A DNA stretch of 64,000 nt, taken from Heterohyrax brucei. Its lineage: Eukaryota > Chordata > Mammalia > Hyracoidea > Procaviidae. This document shows positions 1 to 12,850 of the stretch, one piece after another (the stretch's first letter is position 1; every line of letters starts with the position of its first letter). The notes under the pieces were generated by a model. That model worked only from the letters and a program-made list of their open reading frames with translations, ran no database searches and had not been told where the DNA came from. A program made the translations under genes and the position numbers. Location: positions 138,846,833 through 138,910,832 of the forward strand of contig CM053141.1 of NCBI GenBank assembly GCA_028571685.1, in the 5' to 3' direction.

Positions 1-2056
1 GTGTTTAATTTTTAGTAGTTCCCGTTTATCTATTTTCTCTTCTGTTGCTTGTACATTTTTAGTAACATTTTGAGGCTGTGTAAGCTGTATATTAGAAGTT
101 CCACTGTTGGTCCATTTTTTTCTTCCATGATCTTTATCGTTTTAGGTTTGATATGTAGGTCTTTGATCCATTTTGAGTTAGTTTTTATGTAAAGTATGAG
201 ATATGGGTCTTGTTTCAGTTTTTTGGCGATGGATATCCAATTTTGCCAACACTACCTGTTAAAGAATCTTTGGGCCTTTGTCGACATAGTATTCTATTAT
301 GATACTTTTAATTTCAGTTGGGTCTGTTGTGACATCTCTTAGTTTACAATTTTGTGGCCTTTGTCAAGCATCAACCGGTCGTAGGAGAATGATGATATTT
401 CTGGATTCTCAGTTCTGTTTCATTGGTCTCTATACCAGTTTTTGTACCAGTACCAGGCTGTGTTAACTACCATGGCAGTGTAGTAGGTTCTAAGGTCAGG
501 TAGTGTGAGAACTGTCACTGTGTTTCTCTTCAGTAGTGCTTAACTTATCTGGAGTTTCTTCTCTTTCCAAACAAAGTTGTGATTTGTTTCTCCATGTCAT
601 TAAAAATTACATTGGAATTTGCATTGGAATTACATTGTGTATAGAGATTGTTCTGGGCAAAATACAACACGCTTTCACAATATTGTCTTCCTATCCATGA
701 ATAAGGTAGGTTTCTCCACTTAAGTCTCTTTTGGTTTCTTACAGTAGGGTCTTGTAATTTTCTCCGTATAGGTCTCATACATCTCTGGTTAGGTTGATTC
801 CTAGGTATTTTATCTTCTTGGGGACTACTGTAAGTGGTATTGATTTGGTGATTTCCTTTTTGATGATCTCTTTTTTGGTATAGGGCAGTTCTACTCTGGC
901 CTCTAGGGTCACCATGAGTCAGATCCGACTTGACGACACTGGGTTTTTTTAATTGATATGTTTATGTTTAACTTATATCCTGATACTTTGCTAAACCCTT
1001 TTATTAGTTCCAGTAGTTTATTTATGGATTCTTTAGGGTTTTCTGTGTATACAATCATATCATCTGCAAATAGGGATACTTTTACTGCTTGACTGATGCA
1101 GATGCCTTTTATTTCTTTGTCTTGTCTGATTGCTCTGGTCAGAATCTCTAGCACAGTTTTGAATAGAAGTGGTGACGGTGGGCATCCTTATATAGTTTCT
1201 GTTCTCAGGGGGAATTCTTTAGTCTCTTTCCGTTAGGATGATGTTGGCGATTGGTTTTGCATAGATGCCCTTTATTGGGTTGAGGAATTTTCCTTCTATT
1301 CCTATTTTGCTGAGAGTTTTTAACATGAATGGGTGATGGACTTTGTCAAAAGCCTTTTCTGCATCAATTAATAGAATCAAATGATTCTTATACTTTGTGT
1401 TATTTATGTAGATGATCACATAAATTGTTTTTCTGATGTTCAAATAATCCTGCATCCCTGGTATGAATCCTACTTGGCCATGATGAATTATTATTATTAT
1501 TTTTTTGATATGTTGTTGAATTCTACTGGCTTGGATTTTGCTGAAGATTTTTGCATCTAAGTTCAGGAGTGATGTTGGTCTGTAGTTTTATTTTTTTATG
1601 TGGTCATTACCTGGCTTTGGTATCAGGGTTATGCAGGCTTCATAGAATGAGTTTGGGAATATTCTGTCCTTGTCCATGCTGCGAAATAGCCTCAGTAGTA
1701 TTGGAATTAACTTCTCTCTAAAAGTTCGGTAGAAATCTCTCATGAAGTCATCTGGGCCATGACATTTTTTTGGTTGGTAGTTTTTTTTTTTTTTTTAATT
1801 ACTTTTTCAATCTCTCCTTTTGTGGTGAGTTTCTTAAGTTATTCTACTTCTCTTTGTGACAGTTTTGGTAGGTGATATGAATCTAAGAAATTTGTTAATT
1901 TCTTCTAGATTTTCAAATCTGTTAGAGTATGGTTTTTCATAGTATTCTATTATGATGCTTATAATTTCAGTTGGGCCTATTATGACATCTCCCATCTCAT
2001 TTCTTATTCAGGTTATTTGTTTCCTCTCCTGTTTTTCTTTTGCCAGTGAACTTTCT
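1..2056 (-). mobile_element. L1 LINE copy A, 5'-truncated ORF2 fragment
   Basis: Antisense L1 that runs off the left edge of the window. It covers the C-terminal part of ORF2, the reverse transcriptase and part of the endonuclease-RT linker, and matches L1 copies B and C segment by segment. Open stretches on the minus strand at 545-778, 909-1154 and 1219-1455 carry RT signatures: the palm motif with [11 protein letters not shown] and the catalytic FADD (codons at 1059-1070, intact). The frame breaks repeatedly, so this is a dead copy. The homology stops near 2056. A SINE tail (883-950) and an ectopic L1 piece (about 285-340) lie inside it. A run of T lies near 1780. Confidence 0.93.
883..950 (+). 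mobile_element. AfroSINE 3'-end fragment inside L1 copy A
   Basis: Starts at gggcagttctactctgg, includes the region resembling tcgctatgagtcggatccgact, and ends in a short T run. It is the last ~65 bp of an AfroSINE. Compared with L1 copies B and C, about 10 bp of L1 are missing at the insertion point and I see no target-site duplication. This is a 5'-truncated insertion with a small target deletion. Confidence 0.8.
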
Positions 2057-5000
2057 TAATGAGAACTTGATTTCTTGCCTTCTAATAACTATGGCTTCAG
2101 TAAATAGGTGTCTACAAATAGATGCTAATATTTTTACTTCATGAGATATGACCACTAGCCAGCCCTGTCTAGAATTTCTTTCCAGCAGTAGGAGATCATT
2201 CAGGAGACTGTCATCAGGAGACCGATGGTATCATGGAATACGGCTACTGCTTCCACTTTTCTCAGAGGTGGAGAGCAGGAGACTCTGTGTCTGGTAGAAC
2301 TGTTAACTGTGAAGGACTCAAATTCAACACGAACTAGACAAAAGAAAAGACAGTGCTTATTGCCTCATGTAAGTGAAAAGTATAAAGGCATCTCTGGCTT
2401 CAGGTATGGCTGGTTAAGGTATTCACGCAGCTTCTTCAGGATGATGTGTCTGTCTCTCTGTTCTGCCTTCCATTATGTTGGTGTCATTTCAGTCAGCCTC
2501 TCCCCTCTTTCCCAGGAACTCTGAGCTTAGAGCCTCATGGTTTATCAACCTCCAGAAAACCCCAGAATGGAGTCCAGGTGAGTGAGCTGAGCCCATGTTT
2601 ATCTTTGAGCTAATCCACACTTGAATTTGGGGGTGAGATAAAGTTAATGTCATCTGAATCACACACAGATGAGATGGTGTGTGTACGCAGGGGTCAACTT
2701 TAAATAATCATTTGTAACTTCATTCTATTTTTCTCTTTTTTTTTGTTTCAGAGAAAGATATTCTGTTGTTCTTCAATATTTTATTGTTAAGAAAACTACT
2801 GAGGCATTCTCGTGACTCAGGAACTTTTAGCTTGGATGTCAGAGCCCAGGAAGGCAATTTCTCTCTAATTTCATTACCTTTGTGAAACTCCTCAGAAGAA
2901 GGCAAGCTGCGCCCATGTACTCTAAGCATTCCCAGAGCATTTTCTACTCTTTCTTCCTGCCCTGAATCTCATTTGTCTCAGAGACAGAGAGAGGAGAAGA
3001 AAAACCCATTTAGGCCACATGATTTGGTGATCAAGAGAGAAGGTATCTGTGCAATACATGTGCATCCTTCTTGCTTTTCAATCTCATGTATTCCTTCTCC
3101 TTCATGTTAAATGCTGATCCCCCATGAGAGTTTCTTTAATTAAACCTAGAAACACAGAGAAATGTAAAAACCTGACTCCCAAAAAGATACATACAGAAAA
3201 GTGCACGTATACAGACATATCTTTTATTGACATTTTCTTATTAGAAAACATAGAGAAATGCATGTTCATTAAAAACTGATACAAAAAGTAGGTAAAAAAG
3301 ATTTCAACATCATTCATATTTTGCCACTCAAGTATTACCACTATGAATATTGTAAAGCTTATTTGTCTATCTTTTTTTTTTTGCAGGGGGATGGTGTCTA
3401 GAATTCACATAATTTCTCATTTACTATATGGGATTGTGTTATAACACACATTTGTAATTTGCTTTTTCAACACTCATTTATAACTTGCTTTCTTTTCATG
3501 TGTAATAGTAGATGATTAATATTCCTTTCTACAATAGTGTGTTTCTTAAAGGACTGTGTCTTATTTCTTCCTTCTTCTTAAACACCTATTTTAAAATATT
3601 CTAGAACAGAACAGCAGTTGCTAAACACATATGTAGAGAGATTTTTCTTCTTGTGTTAAGTACTGCTGCACCTATCAAGATAGATATTTGTGTTTTAATC
3701 TTGTTCTTCTGTAGACAATACCTGAGTTCAAGGAAATAAATCTAATAACTGATCCTATGGGAAACATTTGAAAACAGTTCTCTCATTGTTTACACTATGA
3801 CACACAGACTGTCGATGTCTGTTTACCCATAAAAGTGACCCCATTCCAAGTAGAATCTTCTCCTTTCTTCCTCTATGACAGTTCATAGAGGGGAGAACTC
3901 AGACTTAATATTCATTTTAGCTGGGATTGATTAACATTTCCCTGCTCAGGCTTGGTGTATTGTATCAATGTCAACTGTCAATTGTACCCTTGAACGTAAT
4001 TCATGACTTGTGTGTCAGTTAGCCACAAACACATTTAAAGTGTTGGTGCCTGTATTCAATTTCTGTGGCACACAGTGATGGTAAATTTAGGAAAAGGGAC
4101 AAAGGAGTATCCCAGTCCTGTCACATTTCTTGTACTTTTGTTTGTCTGAACTTTCTTTGATGAACACACTTCTATTTTTCCTGTGCCAATATTTTCCTAG
4201 GATAAAAAAAGGCATTTCACCAGCTGAACTGTATCCTCTACTTCAGAACTCAAGGACTATGATATTTGCTTTGAGTGATGCTAGTGACAGTGTCTGGGGG
4301 AACAAAGTTGCTATCTGGTAAGACTAGAGAGACCAGATGTTGCTGGACTGAATGTGGGCCAGAAAGCTAATGAATGGCTGAGAACCAAGAAAGAAACCTG
4401 GGAATGTGACCAGAGCCGGACAGTAGAGTAGTAACCAGGGTGCCTTTTGAGAAAGATCTTTTATTTGATTATTTGTGTACATGCCTGGCAGTGTGCTCAT
4501 AGCGTTTCATGGGTTCCAGAGGTTATAACAAAGTAAGCTTAGATGTCAAGGCAAGGTGTTAGGAGGCAGATGTCAGCAACAGATCATCTCCCGTGTCATA
4601 CAAAAAGGTTCAAGTGTGTTTTACTGGTATCTTGGCTAAGTATCACCTGGAATGAGCAGGTGAAAACCAAGATGCCCGCAAGCAGTTAAACATGACTTCC
4701 CTGCAGGATTCAGGAATAGAACTAAAGAAAGGTAGAGTCTCACATCAACTCTGGCACATCCAACAAGTTCCTAGAAGGAATAAGGATAGTTGATGTTCAG
4801 GCTGTAGGAACATGAGCAAGATGGAAACATTTTAAGAACTGTTGTTTCAGCATGAAAAATGTTGAATGTTTGTTGGGAGTGGTAAGAGATAAGGTTAAAA
4901 GCATAGACAGGGGGCCCCATGATGGGTTTTAGGGCTGTCGAGCAATTTGGAGGTATTCTGTGAATGGTGGGAAAGCCGCTGATGAATTGAAGCGGGATGT

Positions 5001-5099
5001 GGCAAGATCAATGTCACCAGTTAGATAGATCACTCTGGTGGAAATGTGCAGGATTAGAAAGCTGGAAAGGATGAAAATGGAAGGCAGTGGGGGTCATAG
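2057..5099. other. Unassigned DNA, no gene recognised
   Basis: No convincing exon or recent repeat. The stretch near 3100-3620 is A/T rich and has the feel of an eroded old repeat, but I cannot name it. The stretch near 4880-5090 resembles old interspersed repeat sequence only weakly. A short open frame at 2225-2524 (99 codons) has no recognisable domain. Confidence 0.5.
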
Positions 5100-5345
5100 G
5101 TGTCTATGGAAATCAGCACAAAAGGACAAGGATATTTGCTGCAGTATTATTTACAGGAACAAACATTTAAAGCCACTAAAATATCAAACAATAGGAATGG
5201 AGCTTTGTTGACATAAAAGAAAGAATATAGAAGCTCTCTGTGTGTATTGAGATGAATATTTTCTGAGATGTGTTAAGTGAAAAGAGACAGACATATAACA
5301 GTATGTATTGCAGAACTATTCTACTAATTGAGAAATACATAGAAA
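5100..5345 (+). mobile_element. Possible ancient L1 3' UTR fragment
   Basis: The order of short motifs (tattatttacaggaacaaa, then a lag, then ttaagtgaaaagagacag, then a bracket of acatataacagtatg) follows the 3' UTR of old mammalian L1M-type elements as I know them. Divergence is high, so the family is uncertain. Confidence 0.45.
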
Positions 5346-5373
5346 GTATATATATTGGATAATGTATTTGATG

Positions 5374-5470
5374 TAGATAGATAGACACATAGACAGATAG
5401 ACACATAGATAGACAAACAGATAGGTAAGTAGACAGATAAATAGGTAGGTAGATAGGTAGATAGACAGGA
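5374..5470. repeat. GATA-type tetranucleotide microsatellite
   Basis: About 95 bp of imperfect (gata)n, (gaca)n and (ggta)n units, such as gatagatagacacatagacagata. The array is interrupted by single-base changes. It gives open frames on the minus strand rich in Tyr, Leu and Ser that are artefacts of the repeat. Confidence 0.95.
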
Positions 5471-8400
5471 CCTGTGGCTAGGATAGGAAAGTGTTTTAAG
5501 ATTCACTGTACATGCATGCATTGTTTGAACTTTTCCATGTATGAGAGTTACAATTCTTTCAACACTATTAAGTCTTCTGAAACAACATATGAGAGAAGAT
5601 ATTTTAGGAGACTTTTGGTTTCACGATACACATTTCACTGAAATCAGGTCTCTCAGTCTCGGCTACTGGATTTCCTATTTTGTGTCAGCAAATGGAACCA
5701 TTGTCTTGGTGGCTGTAGCATCTCTGTTCTATCCTCCACCCATTCCCTGGCCGAGGTGGAGTCATGACTCATGAAAAATTGGAAAATAGAAAAGGAAATT
5801 GGGACATTGGGGCCTCCTGGAAGCCTTCTCCCTGAACCGAAAAGTCTCTGCCGTGACACAGAGCTCTCCCTTCTGTTTTCCTCAGCTGTGTAACAAGCCA
5901 GTTTTCACAGAAGTAATAGCTAATAATTTTTAGATGGCACTATGTTCTGGATGCACGTATCTGACTAACACAAATTTGATGTAAAAAACAGTTGTTATGA
6001 CAACTGCAGTGAGCCCTGGGATTTTAAGCTGCCATGGAAGGAGGAGTAATCTCCCTTCACCCTGAGTGCCTGGCCCACCCCCTCAAGCCAAGGTTAGTCG
6101 TTGGGTGGTTTTTTAAATTGTAACTATGGATATAATGTATAAATTTAAAGCCAGGCTGAGATCTTGCTCCCAGTGGGTTATTCATGAGTCTGTCTTTTGT
6201 CCAAGATACTTCAGATTTCTTGGGTTGTGTTTTAAAACTTTGAAGGGGGGGTAGAAAATCCTAGAGCTCTGTGGTATAGATTTTTCAGTCTCCCTGAAGC
6301 ACCCAGAAATTGTTTTCTCCTCTTCCCTTTTAAATCCAGGAAACAAGCTTTTTTTTCTTAATATAGTTTTATTCACACATCATTAAGCTGATTTACCATA
6401 TTATGCACCACTGTAGGCTTAGAAATCATGGCTTTCTCTCATTGAGAGAATGAAACAATTATTCAGAGCCTACTATAATAAAGGGATTTTGTCCAATTCT
6501 AAAAGTACACACCACTGGGGATTTTCTAAAATCCTTGATTTTATTAAAGTTCACATGGGGAGTTCAGTGGAGGATAGAAATTAAGCAAATTATAAATGCA
6601 ACAAATGAAATGCTGAGCTTTCAAGTAGGAGTGTGTGGCCCTTAGGGCTTGATTTGCTAACATAATACATTTCTGAGGAGCAGTGTTTACCTGGGGTTTC
6701 ATCTTTCTTTATTATCCTTTGGAAAGCACATTTTGTTGGATAGGTTTATTATGTGTTTTTAGAACTCCCTGCTTCCAAGTTTGTTCTCAAACACACACAG
6801 ACATACAATTCTTGTTTCCCCTTGGGAAATGCCAGAATTTTAAATATTCTATAATTTTTCTCTCAGCAACAAAGAGAGAAGGATCACAAGAGATGACCCA
6901 CAACTGTTTGGCACTCAGAGGAAGGGTCACACACAATAATGAGCAGGGGACACACAGCACAGTTTGGAGATTAGCAAACGAGAGGCCATTGTTGCCCATG
7001 GTGAGTAACCACCTGGAATTTTAGACAGCGGCGTGTCCTAATCAGAAAAATAAACGACCAGCTGCAAGGTTAAAAGCTTGTCGCTCAAGGAATGTCCTTC
7101 ATGTATTTGAAAGCATCTGGAAAGCAGCGGCCACTGGCATTAACTACAAACTCATTTGCCAGGTTTGGCAGCCACTTCCCACTTGACACCTCTCTAATCA
7201 CTCATCTTGTGTGCCCTGTCTGTGCCGGGCGTGCGAGTAAAAAGCCAAAGCCAAAGCAGAAAACTTACAAGGTTTTACCAAATGCAGGCCTGGCTAGTGC
7301 AGGCACAGCACACTGAAGAGACTAGAATTTTTCACCCCATCTTTATGTACCCTTTCCCTGCTCTTTCAGATCAATCTAGACTATCCTTTGATCATTTTCC
7401 TTGTTTTTGAAATGAATGTTATTTATTTATTTATTTGAGAAGAAACCAAGTGACAGGATATTTCTAATATATGAAATGAACATGCAACATGGAGACTTCT
7501 GTGAACTGACTGCCTCAAATGTGCTTGAAAGGGCTTTGTTTGAAATCATAGTACATGTGATATTCTCCAGATGCTAAATATGGAGTAAAAATTATGGGTG
7601 TACAGTGAAATCAAATGTATGCTTCTAAAGTGTCTTTTATGAGGAAACCTAACCACAAAGTAACAATGGATATGCTCTAAACCTTCACACATACTGGAGA
7701 AAAATGTCTACTGATCAGAGTAGGAATATCCTTCATGTGAGCAGGGAGCCTGCTAAGAACTCTACGTTTGTTCTATTGACACTTTGAGCTCATTAAAAGT
7801 TAATACTATCAATGAGTTCTGGAATTTTTCCCTTTTTGTCTTTTAATTTCTAAAGTAGAAGGCTGGGACATTTAAAAATCATATTTCCTTTAAAGCCCTA
7901 GAACACTGCTTCACACCAAGTATTGTTTTGTCAATTTCAGAAGATAATCACATCTAACGGTCACATCTAATGGTCCCCTTGAACACATGAGCTTAAATGA
8001 TCAGACCTTACTTTTCCAGTAACCTGGTTTTCATCCATCTTTTCAAGACTGTTCTAGAGATGGTTGGGGAAAATGAGTGAGTTAAGTCCGGGGCAGTAGG
8101 GTAACACTGTCGGTGGGAGGCAGGTGACAGCAAGAAAGGCCTTCCTTGAACTCTGAGGGATATTACAAAATGGAGATTTATCCCAATGCAGTTCCAAATG
8201 TTGCTTATTTTAAATGGCTATGTCAAGAAAATTAATTTGTTTAACACCGGAAAACCCACAAAGACTTTGTCTGTATTCTCATGTGGAGAAAATTTTAAGC
8301 ATCTGCATTTGTGGCTTTCTGTATGATGGAGGCCTGAGCTAACTGACCTGGCGTCTCTTTGATAAGCCTAGGGAGCCAGACACTGCGGCCAGGCCTGGGT

Positions 8401-8922
8401 TGTTTGCCAGCTCTTGGAAGAGGGGACAGTGACAATTTGGATCTAGTAACAGGTTTGCCAGTCGAGACCTTCTCAGCTGAAGCTTCATGAAAACACACAG
8501 ATACACTGCAATCAGAAGGGAATTGTGGTAAAAGTGTTTTGTAATTAATAACGGCACTGGTATGTATGAACGATTCATTTAATGGCACAGGCTTTTTCTA
8601 TGAAAACGGTTAGAACTGGGTTTGAGTGCAAGTAACAACTTCCTAAAAAATAACATCTTAAACAAGATAGTTTATACCTTTCTCAAATGAAAGGAACCCG
8701 CAGTCTGGAGTGCAGCAATGGTATCAGGAAACTGTGCTTCTTTTTCTGTATTTTTTATGTTGTGTGTATCCTGAAGGTCACCTCATAGTGCAAGATGGCT
8801 CCAGGCAGTAAGATGAGAGAAGGTAAGAGGAGAAATACACTCTGTGTCTTACAGGATGATTTACTAAAACTACTGCAAAACACTTCTTCATACAGCTCCT
8901 TTGCCAGGACTTAATCATGTTC
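5471..8922. other. Unassigned DNA, no gene recognised
   Basis: Mixed-composition DNA with no recognisable exon. A short (ttta)n run lies near 7420-7436. The block 7020-7290 has balanced base composition and no repeat signature. An open frame at 6683-7024 on the plus strand (113 codons) has no domain I know and no splice context I can defend. Confidence 0.5.
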
Positions 8923-9115
8923 TTATCTGACTGAGAAAACCCTGGTGGCCTAGTGGGTTAAGTGCTATGTCTGCTAACCAAACAGTCAGCAGTTCAGATC
9001 TGCCAGGTGCTCCTTGGGAATTCTATGGGGCAGTTCTGCTCTGACATCTAGGGTCACTATGAGTCAGAATCAACTCGACAGCAATGGATTTCATTTTGGG
9101 GTTTTATCTGACTGA
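8923..9115 (+). mobile_element. AfroSINE with perfect 12-bp target-site duplication
   Basis: Complete tRNA-derived SINE at 8935-9103, starting gaaaaccctggtggcctagtg (A-box region) with a B-box-like agttcagatc downstream, then the middle ctatggggcagttctgctc and the 3' end actatgagtcagaatcaac. It is flanked by the direct repeat ttatctgactga at 8923-8934 and 9104-9115, which is exact. An intact duplication suggests one of the younger insertions in the window. Confidence 0.96.
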
Positions 9116-9494
9116 AAGAGTAGCCAGGAAATGTAGTCTTTTAACTAAGTGGCTATGTATACAGGTTAAAAAAAAAAAAAATTCCAGGGTTCTTTTACAG
9201 GAAAACAAGGGGTAGAGGTGAATTCGGGTAGGCAACTAGCAGTGCCCTAACCTTGGTAGCCCTGACATCTTCCCATCTGACAAGCTTCTGGATTAAAGTC
9301 TTCTTTAATTTTTGTTTCTGAGTTTTTTGGCTCAAAGACCCCCACCATCAGATGAGCAGGCATAAACCATCCCTTCTTCTAAGTCTCATGACCCAGATAT
9401 CTGTTACCTGTCTGCTCTGGCTGTTTTCCTTTCAACCAGTATTTGCTGCTGATCTTATTGCCAGTGTGTAGATATACTCGGAATCCACCAAATC
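9116..9494. other. Unassigned DNA between SINE and RTE
   Basis: Contains an A run at 9168-9181. No gene or repeat recognised in the remainder. Confidence 0.5.
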
Positions 9495-9857
9495 TGCTGT
9501 TATTAGGTTTCCATAGTGACCTTACGAACAACAGAACAAAATACTGTACAGTCCTATACCATCCTCACAATCACTGCAGTGTTTGAGCTCTTTGTTGTAG
9601 CTACTGTGCCAACCCATCTCATTGAAGGTCTTCCTCCTTTTCACTGACCATCCACTTTACCAAGAATGATGTCCTCCTTCACAGAGTGGTCCCTCCTGAT
9701 AACATGTCCAAAGTACATGAGATGAAGTCTCACTATCCTCTCTTCTAAGGAGAGAGGCAATATTTCAGGCTATACTTCTTCCAAAATAAATTTGTTCCTT
9801 CTTTTGGCAGTCTATGGTATATTCAGTATTCTTTGACAGCACCACAATTCAAAGGCA

Positions 9858-12323
9858 TCAGTTTGTCTTCTTCCTTTTTCGTTGTCCTTTTTCATACGCA
9901 TATTGTGTCACCGAAAACATTATGGCTTGGGTCAGGTACACTTTCATCCTCACAATGACATCTTTGCTTTTTAACACTATAGAGACGTCTTCTGAAGCAG
10001 ATTTGCCTAAAGTGATACATCGTTTGATTTCTTGACTGCCATTTCCATGGATGTTGACTGTGGATCTAAATAAAGTAAAATCCTTAATAGCTTCAGTCTT
10101 TTCTCTGTTTATCATGATGTAGCTTATTTGTCCAGTTTTGAGGATTTTTGTTTTCTTTATGTTGAGTTATAATCCACACTGAAGGCTGTGGTCTTTGATC
10201 TCTGTCAGTAATCTCGAGTCCTTTCCACTTTCAGCAAGCAAAGTTGTGCCATCTATATAATGCAAGTAGTTAGTGAGTCTTCCTTCAATCCTGATGCTGT
10301 GTTTTTCTCTTTATAATGCAGCTTCTTGAATTATTTGCTAATCATACAGATTGAATAAACATGATGAAAGGGTACAGCTCTGATGCACACCTTTTCTGAC
10401 TTTAAACCACACAGTATCGCCTTGTTTTGTTTGAATGAAAGATGCCTCATGAGCACAATTAAGTGTTCCAGAATTCCCATTCCTTACAATGTGATCTCTA
10501 ATTTGTTGTGACCCAAACAGTCAAATGCCTTTGCATAGTCAATAAAACACAGGTAAACATCTTTCTGTTGTTCTCTGCTTTCAGCCAGGATGCATCTATG
10601 ACACCCACAATGATACCGCTAGTACCATGTCCTTTTCTGAGTCCAGCTCGAATATATGGCAGTTCTCTCTCAAAGTACTGCTAAAACTGCTTTGGAATGA
10701 TCTTCAGCAAAATTTCACTTGTGTGTTATATTATTTATTAATTTCTGCATTCTGTTGGATCACTTTTATTTAGAATAGACATAAATATGGATCTCTTCCA
10801 TTCAGTGGGCCAGGTAACTGCCTTCCACATTTCTTGAAATTGACACGTGAGGGCTTCCAGCAGTCTTAGCAGATATTCTACCAATTCTGGGAGCCTTGTT
10901 TTTCACCAATACCTTCAGTGAAACTTGGACTTCTTCCTTCAGTACCATTCGTTCTTGATCATATGCTACCTTCTGAAGTGGTTAAATGTTGAACTGTTCT
11001 TTTTGGTACTGTGATTCTGTCTATTCCTTCCACTTTCTTTTGATGCTTCTTGCATGGTTCAGTATTTTACCCATATCGGAAAAACAAACAAAGAAATGTG
11101 TTGCCATCAAGCTGATTCCAACTCATAGCAACCACATAGAGCATAGTAGACATGCCCCATATGGCTTCCAAGGAGCCTGTGATGAATTTGAACTGCCAAC
11201 TTTTTGGTTAGCAGCCATAGCTGTAACCAGCATAACAACAGGGTTTCCATTTTGCTCGTAGAATCCTTCAGAATTGCAACTCACAGCTTGAATTTTTTTT
11301 GTTCAGCTTGAGAAATGCTGAGCCTGTTCTTCTCTTTTGGTTTTCTAACTTCAGGTCTTTGCACATGTCATTACAGTATTTTACTTTGTCTTCTTGAGTT
11401 GCTGTTCAAAGTCTGGTGTTCAGCTCTTTTAGTTCATCATTTCATCTTTTTGCTTCAGCTGTTTGATATTTAAGAGCAAGTTTCAGAGTCTCTTATGTCC
11501 ATTTGGTCTTTTCTTTTTTCCCTGGCTTTTTAGTGACCTGTTGCTTTCCTCGTGTCCTTGATGTCATGCCACAACTCGTCTAGTCTTTGGTCATCAGTGT
11601 GCAGGGCTTCAAATCTATTCATGAGATGTTCTCTAAATTTGGGTGGGATACACTCAGGATCTTATTTTGGCTCTAGGGACTTGTTCTAATTTTCTTCAGC
11701 TTCACCTTGAACTTAACATATGAGCTATTGATGGTCTGTTCCACTGTCCATCCTTGGCTTTGTTCTCACTAATGATATCGAACTTTTTCTATTGTCTCTT
11801 TCCACAGATACAGTTGATTTGATTTTGTTGTCAAAAATGGTATTTGAAATGAAGAAGTCATTGGTCTTGCAAAATTCTATCTTGTGAACTCTGGTGTTAT
11901 TTCTGTCACCAAGGCCGTATTTTCCAACTACTGATCCTTCTTTCTTTCCAGCTTTCACATTCCAGTCACCAGTAAATACCAGTTCATTCTGATTTGTGTT
12001 TAATCAGTTTCAGGCTGCAGATATTGGTAAAAAATCTTAATTTCTTCATCTTCAACCTTACTGATTGGTGCATAAATTTGAATAACAGATTAACTGGTCT
12101 TCCTTTTAAGTGTAAGTATTACTCTATCACTGACAGCATTATACTTATGGATCAATCTTGAAATGTTCTTTTTGACAATGAGTGCAGTGTCACTCCTGGC
12201 ATAGTAGACCATAGGATTGTCTGATTCAAAGTGGCCAATACCAGTCCATTTCAGGTCACTAATGCCTAAGATATCAGTGTTTATGTGTTCATTTTTGACC
12301 GTTTCTAATTTTTCTAGATTCAT
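9858..12323 (-). pseudogene. RTE ORF (endonuclease-reverse transcriptase), decayed
   Basis: Remains of the single RTE protein, an APE-type endonuclease followed by a reverse transcriptase that together carry out target-primed insertion. The endonuclease start is readable at 12323-12090 (ILGISDLKWTGIGHFESDN is typical of BovB-clade proteins), and its later part at 11958-11725 (KYGLGDRNN...IEFCK). The RT palm block is visible around 10520-10560 as YLCFIDYAKAFD with the first Asp intact. The second catalytic motif, normally YADD, reads YIDG (10248-10259). Many stops and frameshifts separate these blocks, so the gene is dead. The assignment rests on motif order and on matches to the other RTE copies in the window. 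Confidence 0.88.
11076..11248 (-). mobile_element. AfroSINE nested in RTE copy 1
   Basis: Antisense SINE: gccatcaagctgattccaac at the 3' end through gccatagctgtaaccagc near the tRNA-like head. The flanking 12-mers attttacccata (11064-11075) and attttgctcgta (11249-11260) look like a diverged target-site duplication (9 of 12 match). The SINE is therefore younger than the RTE. Confidence 0.9.
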
Positions 12324-12850
12324 GATTTGGCACTTCCATGCTCTGATTAATAATGCGTGTTTGTTGCTGTTTCTTCTTTTTGAGTGGCTCTATATTAGCC
12401 AATGAAGAAAGTCCTGAAAGTCTGACTCCATCCATGTCACTAAAGTTGACTTTAACATTGAAGAGGCAGCTCTTCCCCAGTTGTATTTTGAGAGACTTCC
12501 AACCCGAGGGGTTCATCTTCCCTCACTGTATCAGTCAATGCTCTACTGCTATTTGTAAAATTTCACAGGCTGATTTTTTGTAGAGTTAGACTGCTAGATC
12601 CTTCTTCCTATTTTGTCTTAGTCTGGAAATGCAGCTGAAATCTGTACACCTTAATCAACCCTGATGGTGTCTGAATACTGAGAGCACAGCTTCCAGCATC
12701 AGAGCAATGTGAAACTCCCACACTGTGACAAACTGACAGACATATGGGGGCCACAAACCCTGAGATGCTAGAAATGGGCTGTTAAAATTTCCCAGTTCTG
12801 TGCTCTCAGGGAATCCAATGTCTAGTTTTCCTTGAGGACACTTAAATTCT

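Larger units (their letters stand above)
9495..12750 (-). mobile_element. RTE (BovB-clade) LINE copy 1, near full length
   Basis: Antisense element. Reading left to right it shows the 3' tail (gttattaggtttccatagtg), the C-terminal part and RT, the linker, the endonuclease, then the 5' UTR ending at acaaactgacagacatatgg near 12750. The tail matches RTE ends at 37230-37316 and 38132-38300; the 5' end matches 16988 and 32651. An AfroSINE interrupts it at 11076-11248. Length is about 3.1 kb without the SINE, which fits a nearly full-length RTE. Confidence 0.93.

Noticed and set aside
5374-5470. Regularly repeated units that could suggest a CRISPR array
   Set aside because: The units are 4 bp microsatellite repeats with no spacers, in a mammalian genome.
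6683-7024. 113-codon plus-strand open frame
   Set aside because: No domain, no splice context and overlap with a minus-strand frame; length is unremarkable for random sequence of this composition.
8935-9103. tRNA gene prediction on SINE heads
   Set aside because: The A/B-box-like parts belong to tRNA-derived SINEs; none folds into an intact tRNA with a proper acceptor stem by eye.
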